This document shows, piece after piece, positions 47,060 through 58,737 of a stretch of DNA of 64,000 nt (position 1 is the first letter of the stretch; every line of letters starts with the position of its first letter). The position numbers and the translations under genes were made by a program. The notes beneath the pieces were generated by a model, which did not search any database, had not been told where the DNA came from, and saw nothing but the letters and a program-made list of their open reading frames with translations. Source of the DNA: Siphonodentalium dalli. Its lineage: Eukaryota; Mollusca; Scaphopoda; Gadilida; Siphonodentaliidae. The stretch lies in contig CP136066.1 in NCBI GenBank assembly GCA_032622095.1, forward strand, positions 202,762,978 through 202,826,977, given 5' to 3'.

Positions 47060-47201
47060 GTCGTAGAAACGATATAGTGCCAGTATATGAAAGGAAATAA
47101 GCATATAGAATACATCTGTAACACAGATAACTACATGCGAAGTAAAAACTCTTTAGTTCCACATGTAGCGATGCCACTGATATTTGCCTGAAAATAGTAT
47201 G
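47060..47201 (+). repeat. Direct duplication, copy B
   Basis: Near-identical to 46811-46955. The shared ORF fragments are shadows. Confidence 0.85.
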
Positions 47202-47411
47202 CAATTACCTAGCAAGAATCAATAATACAGGTATTTGAAGTCAAATTACATTAGCACGGTTACAAGTGGAACTGCATAAAATTTAGGTCTCGTGTCTTTA
47301 GCTTTGGTAAAGATGCATGTTATGTGCACGTTTCCCTTCATATTCTGGCACCATGTGGTTTTCTATGACGAAATGCCTGCAAAATAGATCGTGCAAACTT
47401 GCCCTAAACCT

Positions 47412-47878
47412 AAATGTGACCCGCCATATCAAATCCAGTCGTATGTCGGGATTTTTTTTACCCTGTGCCAATGCATTCTCTTATATATGCGAGTCGACCA
47501 TAGGTCGCCTCGCATATTTAAGAGAATGCTTTGGCCTAACAATTTTTTATCATTTTTTTTAAATAAATGTTTCTTACAATTTTTAGGACATAAAATAAAA
47601 AACATCCATTACCCTGCAGGGAGCCCCACACATATATAGAAACATATAGAAGAGTGTCGTCTGCTCATGTTTGTCTGGGGCTCTGTATGGGTGAAATTAT
47701 AAAATTGTTAAAGAATACAAGAACAAATTATTAAAATTGTAAAAAATTGTTAGGCCAATGCATTCTCTTATATATGCGAGGCGACCTATGGTCGACTCGC
47801 ATATATAAGAGAATGCATTGGCACAGGGTAAAAAAAAATCCCGACTTACGACTGGATTTGATATGGCGGATCACAAAT
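47412..47878. mobile_element. Complete composite foldback MITE
   Basis: Outer arms: AATGTGACCCGCCATATCAA, TCCAGTCGTATGTCGGGATT and their inverse at the right (AATCCCGACTTACGACTGGA, TTTGATATGGCGGATCACA). Inside each arm is the 69-bp GCCAATGC hairpin (47467-47535, 47754-47822), and between them a CCCTGCAGGGAGCCCC module. It explains the pieces seen at 7580, 9525 and 10266. Confidence 0.85.
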
Positions 47879-47912
47879 GATTCCACCGCCAACAATAGAC
47901 ACTGTAAGTAAT

Positions 47913-48334
47913 GCTGAATAGGTCATTGTCGCATGGTTTCTGGCAAAAAGACACCCAGGATCTCTCAAACTGTCAAAAAGACACCCAGGATCTCGTAAAC
48001 TGTCAAAAAGGCACCCAGGATCTCAAAGTCTCGCCAAACAACGGGAATTTTGTTTAGTCGTCTGCCATTAATATTATGATAATTATTTGTTTGTGATCGG
48101 AGTGAAATATCAATGAAATTTAATTCGGCTTTGAGTCTGACTGACAAGAGCAATTCCGCATCCTTGATAGTTGGACCAATATTAATAGCAGACGACTAAA
48201 CAAAATTCCCGTTGTTTGGTGAGACTTTGAGATATTGGGTGTCTTTTTGACAGTTTAAGAGATCCTGGGTGTCTTTTTGACAGTAATCCTGGGTGTCTTT
48301 TTGCCAGAAACCATGCGACAATGACCTATTCAGC
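47913..48334. mobile_element. Long-TIR element with 9-bp duplication (MULE-like)
   Basis: Arms of about 160 bp start GCTGAATAGGTCATTGTCGC and end GCGACAATGACCTATTCAGC. Each arm carries three or so 30-bp direct repeats with AAAAGACACCCAGGATCTC. GTAAGTAAT is present at both 47904-47912 and 48335-48343. Long TIRs plus a 9-bp duplication are characteristic of Mutator-like elements; the assignment is inference. The middle of about 105 bp has no coding capacity. Confidence 0.9.
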
Positions 48335-48450
48335 GTAAGTAATTCCTTTATAATATTGACGCTGTTTTTGTCCATTTTGATATCAAATTTATGAGTATAA
48401 TTTTGGCATGATTCTTTGTTGTTCCGTTCTTAACACTTCATCGGAGTGTT

Positions 48451-49998
48451 TCTCATCACTTTAACTTTCTATTTGTACAGTCAGTTCGTGTACCTGTGTT
48501 TCACATCACTTTAACTTTCTATTTGTACAGTCAGTTCGTGTACCTGTGTTTCATATCACTTCAACTTTCTATTTGTGCAGTCAGTTCGTGTACCTGTGTT
48601 TCACATCACTTTAACTTTCTATTTGTACAGTCAGTTCGTGTACCTGTGTTTCACATCACTTTAACTTTCTATTTGTGCAGTCAGTTCGTGTACCTGTGTT
48701 TCACATCACTTTAACTTTCTATTTGTACAGCCAGTTCGTGTACCTGTGTTTCATATCACTTTAACTTTCTATTTGTACAGTCAGTTCGTGTACCTGTGTT
48801 TCACATGACTTTAACTTTATATTTGTACATTCAGTTCGTGTACCTGTGTTTCACATCACTTTAACTTTCTATTTGTGCAGTCAGTTCGTGTACCTGTGTT
48901 TCACATCACTTTAACTTTCTATTTGTACAGTCAGTTCGTGTACCTGTGTTTCACATCACTTTAACTTTCTATTTGTACAGTCAGTTCGTGTACATGTGTT
49001 TCACATTACTTTAACTTTCTATTTGTATAGTCAGTTCGTGTAGCTGTGTTTCACATCACTTTAACTTTCTGTTTGTACAGTCAGTTCGTGTAGCTGTGTT
49101 TCACATCACTTTAACTTTCTATTTGTGCAGTCAGTTCGTGTACCTGTGTTTCACATTACTTTAACTTTCTAGTTGTACAGCCAGTTCGTGTAGCTGTGTT
49201 TCACATCATTTTAACTTTCTATGTGTACAGCCAGTTCGTGTACCTGTGTTTCACATCACTTTAACTTTATATTTGTACAGTCAGTTCGTGTACCTGTGTT
49301 TCACATCACTTTAACTTTCTATTTGTCCAGTCAGTTCGTGTACCTGTGTTTCACATCACTTTAACTTTCTATTTATACAGTCAGTTCGTGTACCTGTGTT
49401 TCACATCACTTTAACTTTCTATTTGTACAGCCAGTTCGTGTACCTGTGTTTCACATCACTTTAACTTTCTATGTGTACAGTCAGTTCGTGTACCTGTGTT
49501 TCACATCACTTTAACTTTCTATTTGTACAGCCAGTTCGTGTACCTGTGTTTCACACTACTTTAACTTTCTATTTGTGCAGTCAGTTCGTGTACCTGTGTT
49601 TCACATCACTTTAACTTTCTATTTGTACAGCCAGTTCGTGTACCTGTGTTTCACATCACTTTAACTTTCTATTTGTGCAGTCAGTTCGTGTACCTGTGTT
49701 TCACATCACTTTAACTTTCTATTTGTACAGCCAGTTCGTGTACCTGTGTTTCACATCACTTTAACTTTCTATTTGTGCAGTCAGTTCGTGTACCTGTGTT
49801 TCCCATCACTTTAACTTTCTATTTGTGCAGTCAGTTCGTGTACCTGTGTTTCACACTACTTTAACTTTTTATTTGTACAGTCAATTCGTGTACCTGTGTT
49901 TCAGATGACTTTAACTTTCTATTTGTACAGTCAGTTCGTGTACCTGTGTTTCACATCACTTTAACTTTCTATTTGTACAGCCAGTTCGTGTACATGTG
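48451..49998. repeat. Minisatellite, 50-bp unit, about 31 copies
   Basis: Unit TCACATCACTTTAACTTTCT, ATTTGTACAG, TCAGTTCGTGTACCTGTGTT. Variants include GTGCAG for GTACAG and CCAGTTCG for TCAGTTCG, which alternate in places. More diverged than the 76-bp array. Confidence 0.96.
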
Positions 49999-50167
49999 TA
50001 TTTTTGTCGTCGACTTGTTTTTGCGGACAATATTTACACATTAGTCGAATCAATCTGGCGAATTTATCGTTCAATTAATACAACGTTCTGAGCTATTGGA
50101 ATGGCTCCGTCATCCACACTCGGACATGGCGAACATTTCAGGGCCGTGTTCAATGTTTGTCTCCAAG

Positions 50168-50290
50168 GGAAGAATAGCTTACGTTGTTGACAATGCATTC
50201 CACTGTATTTTCCTTCCAACACTTCACCTCTCTCGTGAAAGCCTGACGCCAACTCCAATCAACTGATTGTTAAATTTACCCTCTTGCTGC
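50168..50290 (+). repeat. Direct duplication, copy A
   Basis: GTTGACAATGCATTC, CACCTCTCTCGTGAAAGCCT and CAACTGATTGTTAAAT match 50668-50800. Confidence 0.75.
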
Positions 50291-50667
50291 ATGGGGATGG
50301 TAAAGATAGTTACGGAGTCGTGGGCCCTTTCTTTCATTTTGATCTATCTTGGCACCACAACACCCCCAATTTGTATTTCAAAGTTTTGTTTCGGTGTATT
50401 TTCAGTTACCAACCCCCTTTTTCGAAGATTTGAGACAAAGATCTACTCGATAACATAACCCTTCAATGTATCACATATGTTTTCGTTATTGATACTGTGC
50501 AACGCTTTTTTACACAGTTGGTGACAAGCTCAACGTAGTGGGTTTTTTTAATTTAAATGCATGTTTTTATTTTTGTTTATGTTTTATGTGTTTCATTTTT
50601 ATTAACTTGTTCGATGCTTCGATAGGGCTCACCCTTTCCTACTGCGATCCTCCTGTAATTACAAACA

Positions 50668-50800
50668 GGAACAAATAGCTTATGCTGTTGACAATGCATT
50701 CGGTTATATTTTCATTCTAACACCTCCCCTCTCTCGTGACAGCCTGGTGATAACTCCCATCAACTGATTGTTAAATATAAAATATACCCTCTTGTTGTGG
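50668..50800 (+). repeat. Direct duplication, copy B
   Basis: Diverged counterpart of 50168-50290, 500 bp downstream. Confidence 0.75.
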
Positions 50801-51872
50801 AGTTTAATCGTATAATATTGGTTTTGGTGTTCCAAGACATCTCGCCTAGCTGTGCGTATGCTCCATCTGATAAGTCGACAGATATGACCGGAATATCGTG
50901 GCTGATATATTTGAGTTTGTCTGTTTTGTTTCCTTTAATTCTATGATTGAACTGGTTATAACAACATATTGATATATCAAATATCCCTCGCCCGCACCAG
51001 ATTCTGTCAAGTAAAAAAATATAAAAAGCACAACACTTTAATACGAATAAAAACAAGAATAAAAATTGAACAGGCACAAATGAAATGAAGCGATCTCAAA
51101 TTATTGAGAAAAAAAATCACTTTTTCAGCGCTGCATCTCCCTTTAATATGTTATAGAATGTTTATAGAATGTTTTAAGATTATTATTCCGATCAACATGA
51201 ACATTTCTATATATGACACTCGAAACAGGACACTCATATTTGATATATTCTTCAATACTATCCAAAACCCGACAACCTCAAAGGGAGAGGTACCTAAATC
51301 CAGTCATGTACATGCATGGGGCCATCTGCTATACTCAACAGAAAACAATTAAAATGAGTCAAGAATTAAAGCTATATACACTCATAACACTCCACAGTTT
51401 CGAATGATCAGTAGGGGTGATTGTATAGATATAAAGTGCTAGTGGTTTCTGGCAACATTCATGTGGTATGTATATTGAGACAAGGTGGGATATGACTTTG
51501 TGTAATTTTAGAAGGTGTTCTAGACTGATGAAAAAATTAAGTGCAAGTGACCTTGACCCCACCCATAGACAGCAGTAGCGTTTCCTGCGAAACAGTGGCT
51601 CTAGATACTGGGTAAATTTTTTGGCACCCAAAATTTGTCATCTGCATTAAAAATTGATTTTCTGGAATTGTAAACGGAGAAAGTTTGAAATGTTGTCATG
51701 TTGATGTTGGAAGCCAGAGGCCTTTGAACCACCATAGGTGACCATGCTAGAAAAATTCTGGTATTCATGCCCCTTGGGTATGAAAATGCAATATTTTTGT
51801 CATTTTCTAAATAAAAATCACATTTTCGATCAAAAGATCAAGGCCCATAACTCTTGATAGCCCATATATTGG
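50801..51872. other. No supported feature
   Basis: Several 60-105 codon ORFs on both strands are AT-driven, overlap each other and lack splice sites. Confidence 0.4.
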
Positions 51873-52321
51873 TTACACAGGTGTAAATGTTTTCAATAGG
51901 CCTCAGCGCTAACGTTTTAGCGTATACTATTGGCAATATAAACATTGGGTCCAAAATTTTCTTTAAATCTGAAAAATTTACACTTTGGGAAACTTTTTGC
52001 ACAAAAAAATCAGGTACGACAGGCAGGGAATTCGCCTTTAAATCTTGTGTTTTCCTAACTAGTGTCAGAACCGCATAAAAAATACTGTCATATTTTAGAC
52101 CATAACAAAAAATTCAAACTTCACTACAGAGGGTTAATTCCTGTGCCAATGGCTATTTTACCAGTGGGAAACCATAGGGAAGAGGTGTGATGATTTTTTT
52201 ATGCAAAAAGCACACAAGGCTATTGACCAATCAGGGCCCAGTGTCTATTTTATTCTCTCCTATATATTCCTCCCGCATCCGCTAGAGGTCTCTCCTAACC
52301 TTATGTACACCAGTGTAACCT
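51873..52321 (+). mobile_element. MITE, GGTTACACAGGTGTAAA ends, copy 1
   Basis: GGTTACACAGGTGTAAATG ... TACACCAGTGTAACC are inverted. The interior matches 53205-53772. Flanking target duplication is unclear here. Confidence 0.8.
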
Positions 52322-53204
52322 AAAGCGATAGCCAGCCTTTTCCCTACATTTCTTCAGAATTGCCCAACAATGGAAAAGATGTGTTCAAAAACAATATCAC
52401 TTCTGTGGTTCTTTATTTATCACACACAATTTAACCCCACCCCCTTTAACACATTATTCATCAAAAAAGCACAAATTTCCACCACAGGTCATGTTCAGGC
52501 CCCATTTTCACACAGTTTTTGGGGTCTGGTGTTGCAAACTTGGCTCAGCTATGGAAGACTGTACAAGATCCTTTCCATGAGAGAACTTCTGGTAATGTGA
52601 GGTCATTGAGTCCAGATTTGATCAGCTGAGCATGAAGCACATGACTTTATCAGCACATTGAAGACTAAAATATGATATTTTCAGGTCTGCAAGGGTGATC
52701 CGAGATAACTGGATGTGGGTGTATATTGAATTAGTTGAACAAAAATATGCTCTCTTTGAAGTGCTGAAAGCATTTTCTTATATGTGTCCATGTTTTAGTG
52801 CTATTAACCTTCAAATGACCATACCCACCAGTGGAAATGACTAACTTGTATGATATATATATGTATATCACTGGCTATAAAATCCAAAATACTTGTCACA
52901 TTAGCTTCTTATAACAAGTGATATGTGTCTCATTGACATGCTCATGTTATGGGTCATTTGCATTATCATGTGACTACTACCACCTTGAAAAAAATTGAAA
53001 ACATATTGAAAAATTGGCAATTTTTATGAAAAAATCATACTATTTTTGGCTGATATAAGAGCAAGAAGACATCAGCAGCAAGAATAGCTACACCATGCAT
53101 GACAGATTCATTGGACTGAAAGACCAGGCTGTTAAGAATGCAATGAAACACTTTAAAGTGACTCCCAGGAATCAAAAAGGCCAAAAAGCTCATTTTCCCC
53201 TTTA
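52322..53204. other. No supported feature
   Basis: Spacer between two GGTTACAC MITEs. No credible ORF or array. Confidence 0.4.
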
Positions 53205-53772
53205 GGTTACACAGGTGTAAATGTTTTCCATAGGCCTCAGTGCTAACGTTTTAGCGTATACTATTGGCAATATAAACATTGGGTCCAAAATTTTCTTTAA
53301 ATCTGAAAAATTGACACTTTGGGAAACTTTTACACAGGTGTAAATGTTTTCCATAGGCCTCAGTGCTAACGTTTTAGCGTATACTATTGGCAATATAAAC
53401 ATTGGGTCCAAAATTTTCTTTAAATCTGAAAAATTGACACTTTGGGAAACTTTTTGCACAAAGAAATCAGGTACGACAGGCAGGGAATTCGCCTTTAAAT
53501 CTTGTGTTTTCCTAACTAGTGTCAGAACCGCATAAAAAAATACTGTCATATTTTAGACCACAACAAAAAAATCAAACTTCACTACAGAGGGTTAATTCCT
53601 GTGCCAATGGCTATTTTACCAGTGGGAAACCATAGGGAAGAGGTGTGATGATTTTTTTATGCAAAAAGCACACAAGGCCAATCAGGGCCCAGTGTCTATT
53701 TTATTCTCTCCTATATATTCCTCCCGCATCCGCTAGAGGTCTCTCCGAACCTTATTTACACCAGTGTAACCT
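53205..53772 (+). mobile_element. MITE, GGTTACACAGGTGTAAA ends, copy 2 with internal duplication
   Basis: TA flanks both ends (TTTA before, TATT after), suggesting a TA target as in Tc1/mariner-like elements. The first 123 bp are tandemly duplicated (53208 and 53331). Because 123 is a multiple of three, a repetitive minus ORF (53202-53549) appears. It also lacks a CTATTGA segment present in copy 1. Confidence 0.8.
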
Positions 53773-53934
53773 ATTATGGGCATTATGTATCAAATTCTGA
53801 ATGCCTATTCTATACTAATTTCAGGCATATATATATTGTCTATATGGTTTGGGATCATAATCCAGATAAATGTCAATGAATCTATGCCCCCCCCCCCTAG
53901 TGTTGGGCCCCTGTCTGTTGAAACTGTGCACAAA

Positions 53935-54273
53935 GAGCGACGTATAACAACCTGATGATTATAACGAAAATGAGTAAAACATAACATGCTATTATGAATC
54001 TATGATCATGTTGTTTTACATCGTTCATATAGTACAGTAATGCTCTAAATAATCGACTCCTTAACCACAGCAGAATTATGGGTAACTTTTCAGGATTTAG
54101 TCGATAATATGGCTTGTTGTCATTCATCGGAAAGCTCTCACTAAGATACTAATACATACGTGTATTTTGAACTCATCCCGGACTCAAATTCATTCATTTG
54201 TTGTATATTTTCCATTGAATATAATAGGAGATGGTCTCATGCATGGCTGGATTTAGGTATATTCTCCCTTTAA
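53935..54273. mobile_element. AGGGGG-family inverted-repeat element, copy 2
   Basis: Shares GTTTTACATCGTTCATATAG, CTCAAATTCATTCATTTGTT and GAGATGGTCTCATGCATGGC with the inverse of 10831-11149. The right end is TTCTCCCTTTAA. The left end is not resolved. Confidence 0.6.
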
Positions 54274-54746
54274 AGGTACTCAACCCGATAAAACTCCTCT
54301 CAATTACTATTTCAATGGCTTCGGGGGTCAAAAATATTTGATTCGAGTCGAGGAAGTCACCCATCAAAGCTCAGATTTGTTAGATATCGATTTTAGAAAT
54401 CTATTATTTTTCATTATCGGGAATTCTTTCTGGCCCAGTACGTAGTCAATTATTACCACTTGATTATAGAGTTATCCATCCTTGTCTGTTTGAATAGAAT
54501 TTTGGCATAAAATCTCGAGCATGTTACCAAATTGACGGCAGTTATAAGTACTCATCTCGAGAACATAAGAATTTTCAAAAATCAATATCTAATAACTCTG
54601 AGCTTTGTTTGATGGGTTCCTCGACTCGAATCAAATATTTTTTACCCCCAAAGCCAAAGAAATAGTAATATAGGACCCTCTGATCGGATTGTTGTTGTTG
54701 GAATCTGTTGAGATGGGGACCCTCTTTACGGGTTGAGTACCTTTAA
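54270..54746 (+). mobile_element. TTAA-AGGTACTC MITE, full copy sharing TTAA with its neighbour
   Basis: TTAAAGGTACTCAACCCGAT ... ACGGGTTGAGTACCTTTAA. TTAA at 54270-54273 also closes the preceding element, so this one inserted into the other's target site. Its right half is an inverted copy of its left half (GGGTTCCTCGACTCGAATCA), making it partly palindromic. Confidence 0.85.
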
Positions 54747-55544
54747 ACTAATTATATCCAGTCTGTCCTCATGAAAATAAGCTCATATTTAACTTATTTC
54801 AAAAACACAAATGAGCCCATATCGCCATTATTTTTAATCTGAATTACGCTCTATGTGACCCGAAAATCGACTTACCAGATGTTCGCTCTTAAATGGTAAT
54901 GTTAATGGACACTGTTAAATGTAAAAACCTTATCATGTTTTTACTATTACACATTTATGGAGGAATAATGTTGATACCACATACTCTATTAAATTCTTCT
55001 AATATTATCCCTTTTTGTCACTTTTAGTCCAATTGAATGAATAAATTTAAGTATGCTTTGAGAACAGTAATAATATCTATCTCATCAGTCATTTTATTTT
55101 TTATTTTTTATTTTTATGTTTTATTTCAGTCATTTTTATTTTAGTCATCTATATATTTAAGAACCATCTGAAGAAATTCATATCAGCTTCAAACAATCTT
55201 AACCTGGAAAACCAAATACTACATTGTCTGAATGAGGATACATGTAGCTTAGAGTCGGAATATGATATTTTTTTCCCTGGGAGGTGTAGGAAGATGACCA
55301 GTTGGTCATACCACCTCCCGGTAATAAATATATACCACATTTAATTGATTATTTTCAGCATTTATTATTATACTGGTTATAAATTACTGAATAAAATCAG
55401 GCTATCTATCTATCTCTTTATAATGTATTTTCACTGTGGTCCGCGCCATAAAACGGAATAAACTTTATAGTTCCACTAAGGGCTCATTTCAGAATCAAAT
55501 AAGTCCAATATGAACCTATCTACAAGAGGATATGTTGATATATC
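54747..55544. other. No supported gene
   Basis: Includes a CATGAAAATAAGCTCATAT fragment (54769) and an ATCTATCTATC end at 55402 that may mark the tail of a retroelement. Confidence 0.4.
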
Positions 55545-55710
55545 AGATCTTAAACTAAATATGGTAAGACCCCCCCCCCCCCCACACACACACACCCCTC
55601 GAAACCCAGCGAATAATCTTAAACTAAATTTGGTAAGACCCCCCCCCCCCCCCCACACACACACACCATCACCCCTAAAAAAACCAGCGAATAATTTTTA
55701 ACTAAATATG
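55545..55710 (+). repeat. Tandem duplication of about 72 bp with C tract plus CA repeat
   Basis: CTTAAACTAAATATGGTAAG then a C tract of 15-18 and (AC)5-6, then CCAGCGAATAAT, occurs twice and a third time in part. Confidence 0.85.
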
Positions 55711-55956
55711 ATCATATCTCCCCGACCCATCAACAAACCCTCGAATATGAACAGTTTTAAAAATGTAATGATTATTTTTGCTAACAACATTGCTGTAACT
55801 ATAGTTCTTTGTGACCCCAACGTCAGACAATCATGATGAGATGAGTTTATTCAGATCTTATGGAATGTGAGTGGTATGGGAACAAAATGTGGATTTCTGT
55901 TTGAGCCTATAAACGACGAATGAATCAAGCCTGCAAATAGCGTGTCTGTCATTTAC

Positions 55957-57110
55957 AGAATGAGGTCCCCAGAGGGTGGGTTTAGTGATGCTATCTGCAC
56001 AGCGGGCTAGCATCACCAAATTCACCCTCTGGATACCTCATTCTGCTTAGGCCTCATCTTCTGGGAAGATCGTAGGTCTGCCATAGCAGGCCTCATCTTC
56101 TGAGAAGTATCTATAGTATCAAACTAACATTGTTTTTAGTAACATTTCCCTTCTAGGAAGTTTCTATATCCCCTAATTTGCAGAAGATAAAATTCATAAT
56201 TCAGGTGCCCAATGGGTGAACATCACCAACTTCAACTGGGGAACTTCAATTTGATCGTAGGTCTGCCATAGCAGTTGAGGGACTTAGCAGAATAAGGTCC
56301 CCATAGGGTGAATTTAGTGATGCTAGCCCGCTATGCGGGATAGCGTCACTAAATTCACCCTCTGGGGACCTCATTCTGCAAATGACACACACGCTATTTG
56401 CAGGCTTGGAAAGAATATTGCGTAAATAACAACGTCTTTATTGAATGAAGAGAACCGCCGCCTTGTTTACAATAAACGAAAACAAACATCGAACATTGTT
56501 TGTGTCTGGCGAAATGTTGATTTGATATGAGATTTCGTTTGGTACAAATATAAGCTACCACCGCGAGCCACGGTCGAGTGGTTTATGTGCTGTCCTCAAT
56601 ATAATTATGGTGCTGGATATTTGCTGAATGAGGTCCCCAGAGGGTAAATTAGTTACCCTATACCGCATAGCGGGCTAGCATTACTAAATTCACCATCTGA
56701 GAACCTCATTCTGCATGGCCTCATATGCTATGAGAGACATAGACTCAGATTGAAGTTTCCGAATGGTGAACATTGTTGTCATGTACACCCATTGGGAACC
56801 TCGATTATGCAATGTGTCGTCTGCCAATTTTATGATCGTCAGACAATCACGATGGGATGAGTTTATTCAGATGTTATGGAATGTGAGTAGTATGGGAACA
56901 AAATGTGGATTTTATATGAGATTTCGTTTGGTAAAAATATCAGCTACCACCGCGAACTACGGTCGAGTGGTTTATGTGCTGACCTCAATATATGGGGCAA
57001 GATATTTGCAGAGTGACGTCCCCATAGCAGCGGGCTAGCATCACCAAATTCATCATCATCTTCATCTTCATCGCCTCGTCTGCCATGGGATAACTAGACA
57101 CAGATTTCAG
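55957..57110. mobile_element. Second cluster of CCTCATTCTGC hairpin elements
   Basis: Hairpins at about 55957-56045, 56288-56388 and 56624-56714 plus a degraded one at 57010. Loop sequences CCCGCTATGCGGG and GCACAGCGGGC are shared with 38930-40260. Flanks ATTTCGTTTGGTA and GCTACCACCGCGA repeat at 56530-56580 and 56920-56970, showing local duplication. Confidence 0.7.
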
Positions 57111-57596
57111 ATGGTGATCACATCCATTATGCATCTCGATTGAGCATTGTGTCGTCTGCCAATTTGAGGATATATGCGGGTTAAAAAATCCCTGGCAACT
57201 GATTGGTGCATTATCTTCAGAAAATTAAATGCATAAAATTTTAAAATATGCATATCCTGATCAAATCATGTAGATACTGAATATGAACTATGTTTATTAT
57301 AGGGAATTTGGGATGAGAAATGATATAAGGGTAGGTGAATTTTTGTTTTAATAATTTACTGCTGAACTGGGTAGTAATAAAAGCGGGAAATTTTGAACTG
57401 GAAATGCTCCGGTACCCCGAATATTTCTTCAGTTCAAATTATGTCCCAGGTTTGGTTCTTCCAGAATTGAAGGGCAAATTGTACAAATTATTGGAATCCC
57501 GCGCATGTTGGGACATAATGTTAACACTACGGCCAATGGGAAATAATTAGTTCTTTGTAACCTATAGACTATTGTTTTTCATTTTCTAAATAACAG
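57111..57596. other. No supported gene
   Basis: A 71-codon plus ORF (57335-57550) includes FELEMLRYPEYFFSSNYVPG, which is not obviously random, but it has no splice sites at its edges. Confidence 0.35.
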
Positions 57597-57665
57597 GCTC
57601 CATGAGTCCACACAACACGGGAAACATGGTTTATTCTTGGAAGTGTACACCGTTTCGGGTTCGAG
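57597..57665 (+). CDS. Candidate 69-nt internal exon
   Basis: Pyrimidine tract and acceptor TTTTTCATTTTCTAAATAACAG end at 57596, and donor TTCGAG|GTAGGTG is strong. The 69 nt are a multiple of three. Read in phase 1 the peptide is SMSPHNTGNMVYSWKCTPFR then VR; in phase 2 it is LHESTQHGKHGLFLEVYTVS. Phase 1 would join both the Cys-rich exon (ends phase 1) and the FN3 exon (starts phase 1). The third frame has a stop. The short length leaves room for chance. Confidence 0.38.
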
Positions 57666-57939
57666 GTAGGTGTCAAATCTAGCACGATCTCGCTATCCAA
57701 GCTTCGGTTGTCATAATATTTACATTCTCTTGGTAAATAATAAGTGTGTGGATTGCACTCAGTTGTTATCCTCGCTTTTATAAACTGGATTGTTCGGCAG
57801 TAGATTTATGTACAGAGATCATTTGTAGACGGAGTTCCCGGTTGATTGCTGTACATCAGCCTCTTCTGAGAGGATCAAGTGGTGATCTAAATATCCCCGC
57901 TGTAGTCGGGATAGGTACCAACTGGCCTACACTAGCGGA

Positions 57940-58060
57940 GAGGAGATAGAAGGCAAGGTCGACTCTCTACCATGCAATGAGCTTTGAACGAGATTGCATG
58001 CCCATATCACCATGTCACCCTATCCAACGTAGACTTTGAAGCATTGGACCTAGAACAAAT
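57940..58060 (+). repeat. Diverged direct duplication, copy A
   Basis: GACTCTCTACCATGCAATGAG, GTCACCCTATCCAAC and TAGACT are shared with 58265-58400. Confidence 0.6.
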
Positions 58061-58264
58061 TGTTGACAAGCGTTTTGCGTCATTTAGTCGGGCAGAATCT
58101 GAGCAACAACATATCCAAAATCCGCTTAAATCCGCTATGGGGAAAATTTTCTAGAACATTTTGAAAAAAAAATCCTATTTGTGGTTTTTATGTATAATTT
58201 GTCGTTCCTTATGAAATATACACTTGAATGACATTTTAATTAAAGTTAGACAGATGACAGGAAC

Positions 58265-58400
58265 ATGTAACTATAGCTACAGAAGGCAATGACGAGTCTC
58301 TACCATGTAATGAGGTTTGAACGATAGCATCATATGTCACCCCATCCAACATAGACTCGTAAAGATTCGAGGAATCTACCAGATTGTTACCCTTACAGAG
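58265..58400 (+). repeat. Diverged direct duplication, copy B
   Basis: GAGTCTCTACCATGTAATGAG, GTCACCCCATCCAAC and ATAGACT, in the same order as copy A. Confidence 0.6.
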
Positions 58401-58737
58401 CAGGTCGGAGCAACACAAACCAATTTAAATTCAGCTTCTTCCCCAAAGAACTATCATCAAATGGAGCCAGGAGTTACTCCCCTCGGCGTGGGACAATGTG
58501 CGGGACAATGCACGAACAACTAATGAAAATGACCAACCCAAGAAATTAACCAGCAAAGCTGTTTTATCATGCATTGTACGGTCACCCAACTCACACTGTA
58601 AATAGTCACTTCACTATCAATCTGCATATGCACAACCCTTAGCAATAATGTTAATCGGGTGATGCTGAGTATTACTCAGATTCAGATTCTGAACTGAAAC
58701 AATTGCAATATACCAAACGATTAATTTTATATTTCAG

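Noticed and set aside
35636-50000. CRISPR-like arrays
   Set aside because: Units are contiguous tandem repeats without unique spacers, and the DNA is eukaryotic.
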